Counted from the stretch's first letter, positions 1 through 9,856 are shown. The stretch: 64,000 nucleotides of DNA from Fundidesulfovibrio soli (GCF_022808695.1 NZ_JAKZKW010000001.1:248001-312000); one strand, 5' to 3'. Translations and numbers: made by a program. Notes: a model not told the origin generated them from the sequence alone.

Positions 1-1369
<1,369 letters not shown>

Positions 1370-1494
1370 ATGTTGAAACTCATAGCAGCTTTGTCCGCTA
1401 TTGCAACAGGGAGCACCCGGCCTGAGCCGGAATGCACGGGCTTGACAAATGCCCGCACAGGGGAGCATTTCCCCTATCCCGAGGAGATGATATC

Positions 1495-2469
1495 ATGCGC
1501 ATACTTTTCGCGTCGCTGCTGTGCCTGTTTCTGGCGGCCTGCTCCGGCATCCCGCTGATGCCAGGCTCCGGCTCCGGCAACACGTTGACCGCCCAGGACG
1601 GCTCCTACTCCATAAAACTCGCTCCCGATTGGACCATCAAGGAAAAAGGGGCCGAACATGGCAGGCGCATCGCCGTGCTGGCCCACAAGGATGCGGTGGA
1701 TTCCGGCAAGGGCTACCCCACCGTGATCGTTCGCGAGGTCCACGAACCGACCCCGCCCGGCGTGCTCGAGCTCATGGCCCGGGACCGCAACCTGGACTTC
1801 GGCGAGCTCTGGAACGTCAGCAAGGACAAGTACCAGCAGAAGCAGGCCCTGCTCGACGGTTCGAGCAGGATGCTCTCCTACTGGCTGGCCCCGGTGGACG
1901 GCCAGGGCGTGGAGTACTACGCCGCCGTGGTGCTCACGGGTTTCGGGCGCATCGAGATGATCGGCGTGGCCCAGGCGGGCACCGTTCCCAAGTACATGAA
2001 GGACTTCAACGCCATGTTCACCTCGCTGGACGTGGACTCCAAGGCGCGCTTCAACCCGGCCCAGGCCGGGGACACGGCCGCATACCTGCAACGGACCTAC
2101 AGCGCCGCCCTGGCCCGCGAGCAGGAGGGGCTGCGCAGGCTCATGTCCGAGACGGCCGCCTGGGTGACGTCCGGCAACGGGCTCTCCGTGCAGGAGAAGG
2201 GCTTCCTCTCCGGGGCCTACGTGCGGGCCACCAGCAAGGCCCTTGAGGCATGCCTGGAGCTGGCCGAGGCCATCACCAAACCCCGCACCGGGGAGACCAA
2301 GCCGACCCTGCAGCACCTGGCGGACCGCCTGGACGGCGCCGCCACGGACCTGGAGACCATCCAGCTCAACCTCCGTGAGGACCAGGCCCGAAACGCCGTG
2401 GAGAAGAGCGCCACCCGCTCCCGGCGCATGGCAGGCCTTGCGCGTGAGGTGCTCAAGCTGCCTATGTAG
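1495..2469 (+). CDS. Predicted outer-envelope lipoprotein of unknown function
   Basis: The 324-residue product begins with a lipoprotein signal peptide (MRILFASLLCLFLAACSG, lipobox LAAC), so it should be lipid-anchored after cleavage before the Cys. I chose the ATG at 1495 because GAGGAG lies nine bases upstream and the signal peptide starts exactly there; the open frame extends back to 1432 without a ribosome site. The segment after the anchor (DGSYSIKLAPDWTIKE and onward) loosely recalls DcrB/PsbP-like folds, but this is only an impression. The C-terminal half, about 190-320, is predicted alpha-helical and rich in Ala, Arg and Glu. It stands alone, divergent from the sensor kinase and ending at a strong terminator. 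Function unknown. Confidence 0.8.
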   Translation: MRILFASLLCLFLAACSGIPLMPGSGSGNTLTAQDGSYSIKLAPDWTIKEKGAEHGRRIAVLAHKDAVDSGKGYPTVIVREVHEPTPPGVLELMARDRNLDFGELWNVSKDKYQQKQALLDGSSRMLSYWLAPVDGQGVEYYAAVVLTGFGRIEMIGVAQAGTVPKYMKDFNAMFTSLDVDSKARFNPAQAGDTAAYLQRTYSAALAREQEGLRRLMSETAAWVTSGNGLSVQEKGFLSGAYVRATSKALEACLELAEAITKPRTGETKPTLQHLADRLDGAATDLETIQLNLREDQARNAVEKSATRSRRMAGLAREVLKLPM

Positions 2470-2491
2470 GCGCGAGCCACTGAAACAAATT

Positions 2492-2527
2492 AAGGCCCGG
2501 CCGCCCATTCAGGGCGGCCGGGCCTTT
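2492..2527. terminator. Bidirectional intrinsic terminator
   Basis: A perfect 15-bp GC-rich stem (2492-2506 with 2512-2526) closes a five-base loop. It lies between two convergent genes, the lipoprotein and the pseudouridine synthase, and has A residues on the left arm and TTT on the right, so it can serve both. Confidence 0.85.
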
Positions 2528-2553
2528 CACGTCGATGAAACACGGACTGCGAT

Positions 2554-3330
2554 CTACAAGCCCACGCTGGCCTTGAGCGCGGCCACCTCCGGCCCGGTGA
2601 GCGCCCTGTGCGCGCCCGGGGCCAGTTCGCCCAGTTTGACCGGCCCCTGGGACACACGCACCAGACGCAGGATGGTCAGGTTCAGGTCGCGGCACATGCG
2701 CCTGATCTGGCGGTTGATCCCTTGGACCAGCTCCATCTCCAGGACGCTGCGGCCGGGCTGAGCCCCCTCCAGCAGGCGGACTTTCACCGGGGCGAGGCGT
2801 TCGCCCTCGGCCAGGCGCATCCCGGAGCGCACGGTCTCAAGGGCCGGGGCAGGAACGTCGCCCCGCACGGTGACGTGGTAGAGCTTGGGCTGGTGCCATC
2901 TGGGGTGCATGAGCCTGTTGGCCAGCTCGCCGTCCGTGGTCAAGAGCAGCAGACCCTCGGAGAAATAGTCCAGCCTGCCCACGGGGAACAGCCTGCGCTC
3001 CCCGGCGGCATTGGCCATGAGTTCGATCACGGTGCGTCTGCCTTCGGGGTCCTTGGCGGTGGTCACCACCTCCACGGGCTTGTTGAGCATGAAATAGAGG
3101 TGCTCCTCGCCCTGCGTGAAGGCCACGGGCCTGCCTTCCACGCGCACGTCGTCCACACCGGGGCGGACCGGGGTTCCGAGGTCGGCTGGATGGCCGTTGA
3201 CCGTGACCTTGCCGGAGCGGATCAATTCGTCGGCGGCGCGGCGGGAGCACACGCCCGCCTGGGCCAGGGCCTTGTTCAAGCGGATGGGGGCTGCCTCCAC
3301 GGGAGGGGAGGGGGGCTGACTGCGGGGCAT
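2554..3330 (-). CDS. RsuA/RluB-family pseudouridine synthase
   Basis: 258 residues. An N-terminal S4 RNA-binding domain (LNKALAQAGVCSRRAADELI, then VTVNGHPADLG) precedes the catalytic domain, which contains the family signature GRLDYFSEGLLLLTTDG with the catalytic Asp. NRQIRRMCRDLNL near the end is the second conserved block. These enzymes isomerise a single uridine in rRNA; the closest named types are RluB (23S helix 89) and RsuA (16S), and the sequence alone does not let me choose firmly, though RluB is favoured by the linker after the S4 domain. The N-terminus is short and Pro-rich. It is transcribed alone, ending at the shared terminator. Confidence 0.88.
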   Translation of the reverse strand: MPRSQPPSPPVEAAPIRLNKALAQAGVCSRRAADELIRSGKVTVNGHPADLGTPVRPGVDDVRVEGRPVAFTQGEEHLYFMLNKPVEVVTTAKDPEGRRTVIELMANAAGERRLFPVGRLDYFSEGLLLLTTDGELANRLMHPRWHQPKLYHVTVRGDVPAPALETVRSGMRLAEGERLAPVKVRLLEGAQPGRSVLEMELVQGINRQIRRMCRDLNLTILRLVRVSQGPVKLGELAPGAHRALTGPEVAALKASVGL

Positions 3331-3413
3331 GGGGCGTCCTGTGGATGAAATGGAAACGGCGGCTCCCGGGGCATGTGCCCGGAAACCGCCGAAAGAGTAT
3401 CATGGGAAACGGC

Positions 3414-4031
3414 TCAGATGTCGATGACTTTCGACGCCAGCTGCAGGCTGGTGACCACATCGAGCATGTTGGTGGTCTGGCCCACGGCCCTCTGCTGCAT
3501 CAGGCCATAGAATTCGAGGCAGGTGCCGCAGACCAGGATGGTCACTCCGGCGGCCTCCAGGGCGCGCAGGGTCTCGATGTGGGGGCTGCCCTCGGCGGCC
3601 AGCTTCACAGCCGCGTTGACCATGACGATGCGCCACAGGTCCGGCCCCAACTCGGGCAGGGTCTTGATGAAGTTGAGCATCAGCTTGGCCCCGAGGCCGT
3701 CGTCGCCGCGCCCCACCACGTCGGAGGTCAGGAACACGGCGATGCGCTGCCCCTCCCCCGAACCCGGGACAGGGCAGGGGAAGTCCGCCGGGTCCGCCGG
3801 TGTGGCCTGTCCGCCCTGGCGCTTTGCATGGATGGCCCAACGTGCGCCCTCTTTGCCCGAGGCGACGCTGTAGCCGCTGGACGTGAGGTAGCGGCTCACA
3901 TTTTCCAGGGCGGCCTCGTCGTCAACAAGCACGTCGAGAGCGTCCGGGGCCTCGGCTTCAAGGCATTTCCTGCATTCCATGAGTGGCTGCGGGCACGTCA
4001 TGCCCTTGCAATCGAGAGTCTTTACGTTCAT
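3414..4031 (-). CDS. yedF: Sulfurtransferase-like selenium metabolism protein YedF
   Basis: 205 residues from the ATG at 4031, which is preceded by a purine-rich GGAAGGAAGGCG. A much longer open frame upstream in the same phase overlaps the divergent adenine deaminase and is not coding. Residues 1-70 are a TusA/SirA-like domain (VKTLDCKGMTCPQPL, with the Cys of the CPxP motif). Residues about 95-205 are a DsrE-like domain (IAVFLTSDVVGRGDDGLGAKLM and a conserved VCGTCLEFYG cysteine pair). In Desulfovibrio and other selenium users this two-domain protein is proposed to handle selenium or sulfur in a persulfide or perselenide form; the exact reaction is not settled. Transcribed alone, divergent from adenine deaminase. 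Confidence 0.9.
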   Translation of the reverse strand: MNVKTLDCKGMTCPQPLMECRKCLEAEAPDALDVLVDDEAALENVSRYLTSSGYSVASGKEGARWAIHAKRQGGQATPADPADFPCPVPGSGEGQRIAVFLTSDVVGRGDDGLGAKLMLNFIKTLPELGPDLWRIVMVNAAVKLAAEGSPHIETLRALEAAGVTILVCGTCLEFYGLMQQRAVGQTTNMLDVVTSLQLASKVIDI

Positions 4032-4083
4032 TTTCGCCTTCCTTCCGCGACCCAGTAACATAGACAGGGGCGGATGGGTCAAA

Positions 4084-4101
4084 TAGTATACGCCTATACA
4101 T
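4084..4101. promoter_or_regulatory. Small inverted repeat in the yedF/ade divergent region
   Basis: GTATA and TATAC (4086-4090, 4095-4099) form an inverted repeat separated by CGCC, lying 44 bases before the adenine deaminase start. It is AT-rich compared with its surroundings and could be part of a promoter or operator; nothing identifies a regulator. Confidence 0.25.
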
Positions 4102-4142
4102 ACCGGCTGCCGGACTCGCGGTGGTCGATGACGGAGGGCAGC

Positions 4143-5879
4143 ATGGTTTTCGAGGTCCACGATGGGGTCGAACACAGGATAGACTTGGCTCTGGGCAACG
4201 CCCCGGCCGACCTTTTGCTCAAGAACGCACGCCTGGTCAACGTGCTCTCCGGAGACATCCACCCTGCGGACATAGCGGTGGCGGACGGCATGATCGTCGG
4301 TTTCGGCGATTATCAGGCCAAGCAGGTGATCGATTGCCAGGGGCGCTACGTCTGCCCGGGGCTCATCGACGGCCACATCCACATCGAATCCACGCTGCTC
4401 ACGCCGTGGGAGTTCGCCCGGGCGGCCGCTCCCCGAGGCACCTGCGCCGTGGTCTGGGACCCGCACGAGATCGGCAACGTGCTGGGCAGGGCGGGCATCG
4501 AGGCCCTGCTGGAGCTGACCCGGGACTGCCCTTTGGATTTCTTCATCATGATCCCCAGCTGCGTGCCCGCCACCAGCATGGAGACGTCCGGCGCGGTGCT
4601 GGACGCCGAAGACGTGGCCTATCTGGCCGGACGCTACCCTGAGCGCGTGCTGGGCCTGGCCGAATTGATGAACTATCCCGGCGTGCTGGCCAAGGACCCA
4701 GCCATCATCGCCAAGATCGCGGCCTGCCAGTGCAAGATCATCGACGGCCACGCGCCGCTGCTTTCGGGCAAGCAGCTCAACGCCTACGTCGCGGCAGGCC
4801 CAAGCTCCGACCACGAGTGCACCGACCCGCAGGAGGCCGTGGAGAAGCTGCGCGCCGGCATGCACCTGCTGATGCGCGAAGGCAGCGACGAGCGCAACCT
4901 CACAGACTTGGTGGGCGTGGTCAACGAGTTCAACGCGGCCAACATCTCCCTGGTCTGCGACGACCGCGAGCCCATCGACCTGACCACCAACGGCCACATG
5001 GACCACAACGTGCGCATGGCCATCGGCCTGGGGCTCGAACCCATCCGCGCCATCCAGATGGCCAGCATCAACACCGCGCGCCATTACGGCCTGCGCGGGC
5101 GGGGTGCGGTGGCCCCGGGTTACAGGGCGGACCTGCTGGTGCTGGACGACCTCCAGGGCTTCAAGGTCTGGAAGGCCTTCCTGAAGGGCCGCGACGTGTC
5201 GGAGACGAAGTTCGGTCCCAGCGGCCAAGTTCCGCAGGAAAATACCGTCCATTTGAGCTGTTCCGGTGGAAAGCTGCAGGCTGCAGACTTCGCAATACCT
5301 CAAGTGTCACATGAGGTTCGCTGCATCGGGGCCATCCCGGGGCAGATCATCAGCAAGAGCCTGAAGATAGCTCCCAGGTTTGTGGACGGTTTCGCCGTTG
5401 CCGACCCGGCGAGAGACATCGCCAAGGTCGCGGTGGTAGAGAGGCACGGGCGCAACGGCAACATCGGGCTCGCGTTCGTGAACGGGCTTTCCCTGGCGCG
5501 CGGCGCCGTGGCCGGGACAGTGGCGCACGATGCCCACAACCTTATCGTGGCCGGGATGGACGACGCGGACATGGCGCTGGCCGGCAACGTGCTGGCCGAG
5601 TGCGGCGGCGGATATGTGGTTGTGGCGGGCGGCAAGGTGCTGGCCAAGTTGGAGCTGCGGTTCGCCGGGCTCATGAGCCTCAGGCCGTTTGAGGAGGTGG
5701 TCGCCGCGCAGAAGGCGCTGCACGCCGCCTATGAATCCATCGCGGTCGATCCCGCCGCGGGGGCGAGACCGTTCATGGCCTTGTCGTTCATGTCTCTGGC
5801 GGTGATTCCCGAACTGAAACTGACCGACCAGGGGCTTGTTGACGTCACGCGGTTCGAGAAGGTCGGGCTTTGGCTCTGA
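4143..5879 (+). CDS. ade: Adenine deaminase
   Basis: 578 residues from the ATG at 4143, chosen because GGAGGG stands five bases upstream; two earlier in-frame ATGs (4074, 4128) lack a good site. The enzyme converts adenine to hypoxanthine and ammonia, feeding purine salvage. It shows the amidohydrolase metal-binding block PGLIDGHIHIESTLL, the family segment WDPHEIGNVLG, GHAPLLSG, and the C-terminal adenine deaminase domain (LAGNVLAECGGGYVVV, MSLAVIPELKLTDQGLVDV). Length matches the AdeC family. It is monocistronic here; a second purine salvage cluster with apt lies 50 kb away. Divergent from yedF, with a 110-bp shared upstream region. Confidence 0.92.
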   Translation: MVFEVHDGVEHRIDLALGNAPADLLLKNARLVNVLSGDIHPADIAVADGMIVGFGDYQAKQVIDCQGRYVCPGLIDGHIHIESTLLTPWEFARAAAPRGTCAVVWDPHEIGNVLGRAGIEALLELTRDCPLDFFIMIPSCVPATSMETSGAVLDAEDVAYLAGRYPERVLGLAELMNYPGVLAKDPAIIAKIAACQCKIIDGHAPLLSGKQLNAYVAAGPSSDHECTDPQEAVEKLRAGMHLLMREGSDERNLTDLVGVVNEFNAANISLVCDDREPIDLTTNGHMDHNVRMAIGLGLEPIRAIQMASINTARHYGLRGRGAVAPGYRADLLVLDDLQGFKVWKAFLKGRDVSETKFGPSGQVPQENTVHLSCSGGKLQAADFAIPQVSHEVRCIGAIPGQIISKSLKIAPRFVDGFAVADPARDIAKVAVVERHGRNGNIGLAFVNGLSLARGAVAGTVAHDAHNLIVAGMDDADMALAGNVLAECGGGYVVVAGGKVLAKLELRFAGLMSLRPFEEVVAAQKALHAAYESIAVDPAAGARPFMALSFMSLAVIPELKLTDQGLVDVTRFEKVGLWL

Positions 5880-6100
5880 GCCGCAATGAGGCCCGACACG
5901 ACCCATGGACCGGATTTTTACTCAGGATCGATCTGAGAGCGTCATTCTGCAGCCCGATTTCGGGCCAGGCATGCCAAGGGAGAACGCGATGCGGCCAAAG
6001 GCATTTTCAGCCGATGTGTGACGTCGTGACGCTGCCTCGGTGATCCGAGTAAGCCTGACAAGGGAAAGTGGGTGGGCCGCTGCCCAGGAGAAGAGCTGAC
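5880..6100. other. Intergenic stretch with several hairpins, no gene seen
   Basis: I find no coding frame with a ribosome site between adenine deaminase and the terminator at 6101. Short hairpins are visible, for example GCCCGATTTCGGGC (5953-5966) and CTCGGTGATCCGAG at about 6038-6051. Together with the terminator this could be a small structured RNA on the plus strand, but I cannot match it to a known riboswitch or RNA family. Confidence 0.3.
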
Positions 6101-6143
6101 AAAGCGCCCGTGACCGGAATCCCGGTTGCGGGCGCTTTTTTGC
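6101..6143 (+). terminator. Intrinsic terminator
   Basis: AAGCGCCCG pairs with CGGGCGCTT across an inner ACCGG/CCGGT helix, followed directly by TTTTTTGC. The nearest upstream gene stop (adenine deaminase) is more than 220 bases away, so it may instead terminate a non-coding transcript. Confidence 0.75.
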
Positions 6144-6149
6144 TTATTG

Positions 6150-6360
6150 GGGGGGGCATACCTGGGTCAGACCAGTTTCTAAAGTTTACATAATTTACAT
6201 TATGAGACAATGGTACGGGCTGCGAGAGGGGGCTTTTGAACGATTCCGCTGGGTTCTCGATCCACCGGTATCGTTGAGCTGCCTCGCCCCATTACCCAAA
6301 GGGACAGCTGGCCTACGTCACCCGTTGCAATCCATCCAAAAACACCGGATACTGCCCCAG
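6150..6360. mobile_element. Possible remnant of an IS200-like/RAYT element
   Basis: The stretch beginning TACCTGGGTCAGACCAG and continuing with AT-rich TTTACATAATTTACATT resembles the end motif (GGGTCAGACC followed by TTTACA-like repeats) found beside many REP-associated or IS200-like tyrosine transposases. Base composition is more AT-rich than the neighbourhood for the first 60 bases. No intact transposase frame remains; a frame containing PRPITQR is only faintly like a transposase N-terminus. Recognised from memory of the motif, so low confidence. Confidence 0.25.
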
Positions 6361-6409
6361 TCAAACCAACCTTGGTGAGCCTTCGGCCGCCTTCAAGGAA
6401 TCCGCCTCT

Positions 6410-7309
6410 ATGAACCCCGGCGCCATCTTCCGTTCCCTTGTCAACGCCCCGGAGCTGCTCATGCTCCCCGTGGCCCATGACGGCCTTTCCGCCCTGGCCA
6501 TCGCCCAGGCCGGTTTCAAGGCCCTGGCCGTAGCCGGGTTCGGCAGCTCCGGCAGCGTTCTCGGCTTGCCCGACTTCGGGTTGATGAGCTCCACGGAGAT
6601 GATCACGCACTACGCGCACATCATCGAGCGCGTGGAAATCCCTGTCCTGGTGGACATCGACACCGGCTTCGGCGACGTCAACAACGTCATCCGCACCGTG
6701 CGCCAGGTTGAGGCCATGGGCGCGGCCGCGCTCTTCATAGAGGACCAGACCTTCCCCAAACGCTGCGGCCACATGTCCGGCAAGGCCGTGGTGTCCGTCG
6801 ACGATTACCTGCCCAAGCTCAAGGCCGCGCTCTGGGCCAGGCGCAACCCGGACTTCGTGATCATGGCCAGGACCGACGCCGTGGCCTTGCACGGCCTGGA
6901 CGAAGGCATCCGCCGGGCCAGGATCTACGCCGAGGCCGGTGCGGACATGGTCTTCGTGGAGGCCGTGACCTCCATAGAGGACATGCGCACAGTGAACAGC
7001 GCCCTGAGCGTGCCCAGCATGGCCAATATGATCGAGGGCGGCAAATCACCCTTCCTGAGCGCCGCCGAACTCCAGGACGTGGGCTACACCCTGGCGGCCT
7101 ACCCCTGCGCCTCGGTGTTCACGGCCGTCCGGGCCTTGCAGCGCTGGGCGCAGCACCTCAAGCAACATGGAACCAGCCAGGGCTTCGCCGGGCCGGAGAC
7201 CATGCTGAACTTCGACGAATACTTCCGCTTCATCGGCGCGGAAGACATCCGTCGCAGGGAGGCCCTGTTCTCAGGCGGCGCACCCCTTGATGGAGATGCA
7301 ATAAAATGA
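6410..7309 (+). CDS. Isocitrate lyase/PEP mutase superfamily protein
   Basis: 299 residues, a TIM-barrel enzyme of the isocitrate lyase/phosphoenolpyruvate mutase superfamily. The metal-binding segment VDIDTGFGD, the downstream acid IEDQ and the active-site loop KRCGHMSGK are all present, so it should be catalytically competent. Members include 2-methylisocitrate lyase, oxaloacetate decarboxylase and carboxyphosphonoenolpyruvate mutase. The Cys in the KRCGH loop points to a lyase rather than a mutase. No methylcitrate cycle genes are nearby. The ribosome site (AAGGA, 6396-6400) is modest. Its stop overlaps the start of carbonic anhydrase by four bases (ATGA), so the two are translationally coupled. 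Confidence 0.85.
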   Translation: MNPGAIFRSLVNAPELLMLPVAHDGLSALAIAQAGFKALAVAGFGSSGSVLGLPDFGLMSSTEMITHYAHIIERVEIPVLVDIDTGFGDVNNVIRTVRQVEAMGAAALFIEDQTFPKRCGHMSGKAVVSVDDYLPKLKAALWARRNPDFVIMARTDAVALHGLDEGIRRARIYAEAGADMVFVEAVTSIEDMRTVNSALSVPSMANMIEGGKSPFLSAAELQDVGYTLAAYPCASVFTAVRALQRWAQHLKQHGTSQGFAGPETMLNFDEYFRFIGAEDIRRREALFSGGAPLDGDAIK

Positions 7310-7965
7310 AAGATATCGCCCGCTTCCTTTCTGGATTCAAGGAATTCCAGCGCACCTACTTCTGTTCGGAGAGCGACTTCTACAACAACCTGCAGAAGGA
7401 ACAGAGCCCCAAGGTGCTGGTCATCGCCTGTTCCGACTCCCGGGTGGACCCGGCCATCCTCACGGGCTGCGAGCCAGGCGACATGTTCGTGGTGCGCAAC
7501 GTTGCCAACCTGGTGCCGCCCTACGAGAACGCCGAAGGCCGCCACGGCGTGAGCGCGGCCCTTGAATACGCGGTCAAGAACCTCGAGGTGGAGCACGTGA
7601 TCATCCTGGGGCATTCGTGCTGCGGCGGCATCTCGGCGCTGCTGGCCCCCAACCGGGAGGACCTGGGCGAGTTCATCGCGCCCTGGGTCAAGATCGCTGA
7701 ACCCGCGCTCATGGAAGTGGAACGGGAGCTACCGGGCAAGCCCGAACATCTGCGGCGCAGAGCCTGCGAGCAGGCTTCGGTGCTCGTCTCGCTGGACAAT
7801 CTGCTCACCTTCCCCTGGGTCTGGCAACGCGTGGTGCAAGGCAAGCTGCACCTGCATGGCTGGTATTTCGACATGGACTCCGGCGAGTTGTACAGCTACC
7901 TGCCCGAAACGGGCACCTTCGAGGCTCTGGTGCCCCGCTGCACCCGGGAACGCGCGAAGGCATAG
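7306..7965 (+). CDS. Beta-class carbonic anhydrase
   Basis: 219 residues. Interconverts CO2 and bicarbonate in the cytoplasm. Zinc ligands are visible as Cys42 (ACSDSR, with the Asp44-Arg46 dyad), His103 and Cys106 (HSCCGG). The conserved blocks CEPGDMFVVRNVANLVPP and HGVSAALEYAV complete the beta-class signature, and the length is normal for the family. It starts inside the stop codon of the preceding lyase-family gene, so the pair forms a two-gene operon. A role in handling CO2 made or used by the partner enzyme is a reasonable inference but unproved. Confidence 0.93.
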   Translation: MKDIARFLSGFKEFQRTYFCSESDFYNNLQKEQSPKVLVIACSDSRVDPAILTGCEPGDMFVVRNVANLVPPYENAEGRHGVSAALEYAVKNLEVEHVIILGHSCCGGISALLAPNREDLGEFIAPWVKIAEPALMEVERELPGKPEHLRRRACEQASVLVSLDNLLTFPWVWQRVVQGKLHLHGWYFDMDSGELYSYLPETGTFEALVPRCTRERAKA

Positions 7966-8150
7966 CCCTCGTTCAGAGGATGAGGTCAGCTGGTTGGGCG
8001 CTTCACTTGCTGTTCAGGAGCCACCGGGCTCCCGTACATCCGGCACGGATGCCCTACCCCAAGGCATCTCCTCCCCGCTCTCCAGACGGGGCGGGACGAT
8101 GAGCCCTGCGGGCGATGCCAGCAGGACCTGATACCCGGCCTTTCCACAAG

Positions 8151-8187
8151 AAAACGCCCGGTGAGGGATTCCTCTCCGGGCGTTTCA
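8151..8187 (-). terminator. Intrinsic terminator, probably for the CopZ-like gene
   Basis: AAACGCCCGG (8152-8161) pairs with CCGGGCGTTT (8176-8185), with an inner GAGG/CCTC helix. Read on the minus strand the stem is followed by TTTTCTTG, as expected for the gene ending at 8232; it may also stop convergent transcription from carbonic anhydrase. Confidence 0.75.
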
Positions 8188-8231
8188 ATGCTCTCGGGCA
8201 TGGGCCCCATCAATGAAAACGGATTGGCCGT

Positions 8232-8444
8232 CTATTTGAAATTCCCGGCGGTGAACCCGATGCGCTCGATGGCGGCCTTGACCTCTTCCTCGGAGACGGG
8301 CTTCTCCTCTTGGAAGGAGGCGGTGCCGAAGGCAAGGTCCACCTTCACGTTGGCCAGGCCATCAATGCTCGAAAGGGCCTCCGTGACGGAGTTGACGCAG
8401 TTGCCGCAGCTCATGCCTTTGACTTCTATGGTCTTGGTGCTCAT
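8232..8444 (-). CDS. CopZ-like heavy-metal-associated metallochaperone
   Basis: 70 residues making a single HMA (ferredoxin-like) domain. The metal-binding loop GMSCGNC near residues 10-16 provides the two cysteines that typically carry Cu(I). It has the family ending IERIGFTAG. AGGAGG stands six bases before the ATG. Such stand-alone domains deliver copper to P-type ATPases or regulators, but no copper ATPase gene lies in this window, so the partner is unknown. Transcribed alone with its own terminator. Confidence 0.88.
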   Translation of the reverse strand: MSTKTIEVKGMSCGNCVNSVTEALSSIDGLANVKVDLAFGTASFQEEKPVSEEEVKAAIERIGFTAGNFK

Positions 8445-8538
8445 TGAATCCTCCTGTGCGGTGTCGGCGGAAAGCTCTGCAACCCTACTCCAGCTTGGGT
8501 GGAAAGCCTAGCCCCGCCTCACTTGAACAGCCCGGGAC

Positions 8539-9822
8539 CTATTTCGCCTCCATACCCACGGCGCGCATGCCCTCCGCGATAGGGACGAAGAAGTTGAGCC
8601 CTGTACTCCTGTTGTTGCTGTCCGTGTCGATTCGCTTCCAGGAAGTCAATCCTACAACCCTGCCCTGACCGTCCACCAAGGGGCCTCCGCTGTTGCCTCC
8701 ATTGATCATTGCATCGCTCTGGATCCACTGGCTGCCGTCATCTCTAGGGCGGTAGGCGCTTACGATGCCCTTTGTGACCGTCCCGTGGAATGTCACTTCA
8801 AGCGGCGCACCCACGGCGAACACCTCCGTGCCCGTGGCGACCCTTTCAGGCCGCACGGCAAGGCCTTTGACAGGTGGATTCACAATCTTGACCAACCCTA
8901 CATCCTGGACCGGGTCGGAGCGAATGACGATTCCCTCGGTCGACGTTCCGTTCTCGAAGATTACCTTCATGCGCTTGAGGCCTTTGACAACATGGTCGTT
9001 GGTGAGGATGTAGCCTTCGTCGCCCACGAGCACGCCTGATCCGTGCATGCCGCCCATCTGGAGCACCACCACGCGCTTCTTGACCTCTTCCAGGGAGTAG
9101 GTCTGTTTGGGATTGGCCGAGACCTTGATGCTGGCCGGCGGCGCGGCTTGGGCTGCAGCGTCGGAAGCTTCCGCGTTCTTCTCTGGTTCAAGAAGCAGCT
9201 TGTTGAACTTGGGGTCGGCCAGCAGCCCCTGTACCGCGCTGGAAAACGCCAGGAACAGGGCTTCGTTGAAGTTGCCGTTTTCAAATTTGAACTCGGCCTC
9301 GCCCGAAGCCGTGGATTTCATCAGGACTTTTTTCTGGTAGTTCGAGTAGACCTGCCATTCCACGGATACAGTGGCCTTTGAGGTGCCCTTGCGCACATTG
9401 CCCCAGCCAAACCACGGGAAGCAGGCTTCCACGTACAGATCGGTTATCAGCCCCCCAACGGTGATCTCCGTGGCGGGGGGTTCACGATTGAAGAGGTCAG
9501 TAGGATCGCCCTTGACGTTGTAGTTGTTGCGGCGAAGCTCCTCATAGAAAATCGAGGTGAATTCCTCCACCTTGGGCGACCTGGAGCCAGCCCCCCACAC
9601 CAGTTGGGTATTGGGCAGGCAAAGCGCTCCGGATTTCAGGTCGCCGTAGACCTGCCCCCGTGGGAGCTTGACCACCACCCTGCCGAGACCGATTGTCTTG
9701 GTCTCCCTACCGTCGGGCACCTCGATGACGGGATGGTCCTTGACCGTGGCGGTCTGAGAGCTGACACAAGCGCTGAGGCAGCAGGCGATCACGACAAGAA
9801 CGAAATACTTCAACTGGCGCAT
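8539..9822 (-). CDS. Lipoprotein with trypsin-like serine protease domain
   Basis: 427 residues. The signal peptide ends in a lipobox (CLSAC, Cys19). Residues 25-215 form an unrecognised domain that recalls YajG/DUF4410-type lipoproteins (a beta-rich region ending LADPKFNKLL). An Ala/Pro linker follows, and residues 245-427 are a DegP/HtrA-like trypsin fold with His277 (TNDHVV), Asp307 (QDVGLVK) and Ser378 (GGNSGGPL). No PDZ domain follows the protease, which sets it apart from DegP. It is likely anchored in the periplasm, perhaps in envelope quality control, but substrate is unknown. A good promoter lies 35-60 bases upstream. Confidence 0.87.
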   Translation of the reverse strand: MRQLKYFVLVVIACCLSACVSSQTATVKDHPVIEVPDGRETKTIGLGRVVVKLPRGQVYGDLKSGALCLPNTQLVWGAGSRSPKVEEFTSIFYEELRRNNYNVKGDPTDLFNREPPATEITVGGLITDLYVEACFPWFGWGNVRKGTSKATVSVEWQVYSNYQKKVLMKSTASGEAEFKFENGNFNEALFLAFSSAVQGLLADPKFNKLLLEPEKNAEASDAAAQAAPPASIKVSANPKQTYSLEEVKKRVVVLQMGGMHGSGVLVGDEGYILTNDHVVKGLKRMKVIFENGTSTEGIVIRSDPVQDVGLVKIVNPPVKGLAVRPERVATGTEVFAVGAPLEVTFHGTVTKGIVSAYRPRDDGSQWIQSDAMINGGNSGGPLVDGQGRVVGLTSWKRIDTDSNNRSTGLNFFVPIAEGMRAVGMEAK

Positions 9823-9856
9823 GAGGTACTCCTGTAAGGCGGGACAGCGTTAAAAA

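Noticed and set aside
3414-5303. A 629-residue minus-strand frame continuing upstream of yedF
   Set aside because: Only the last 205 residues belong to YedF; the rest is antisense to adenine deaminase.
5990-6143. Cobalamin-type or other known riboswitch
   Set aside because: Some GC-rich hairpins suggest structure, but no conserved box matches and the downstream gene is after the terminator.
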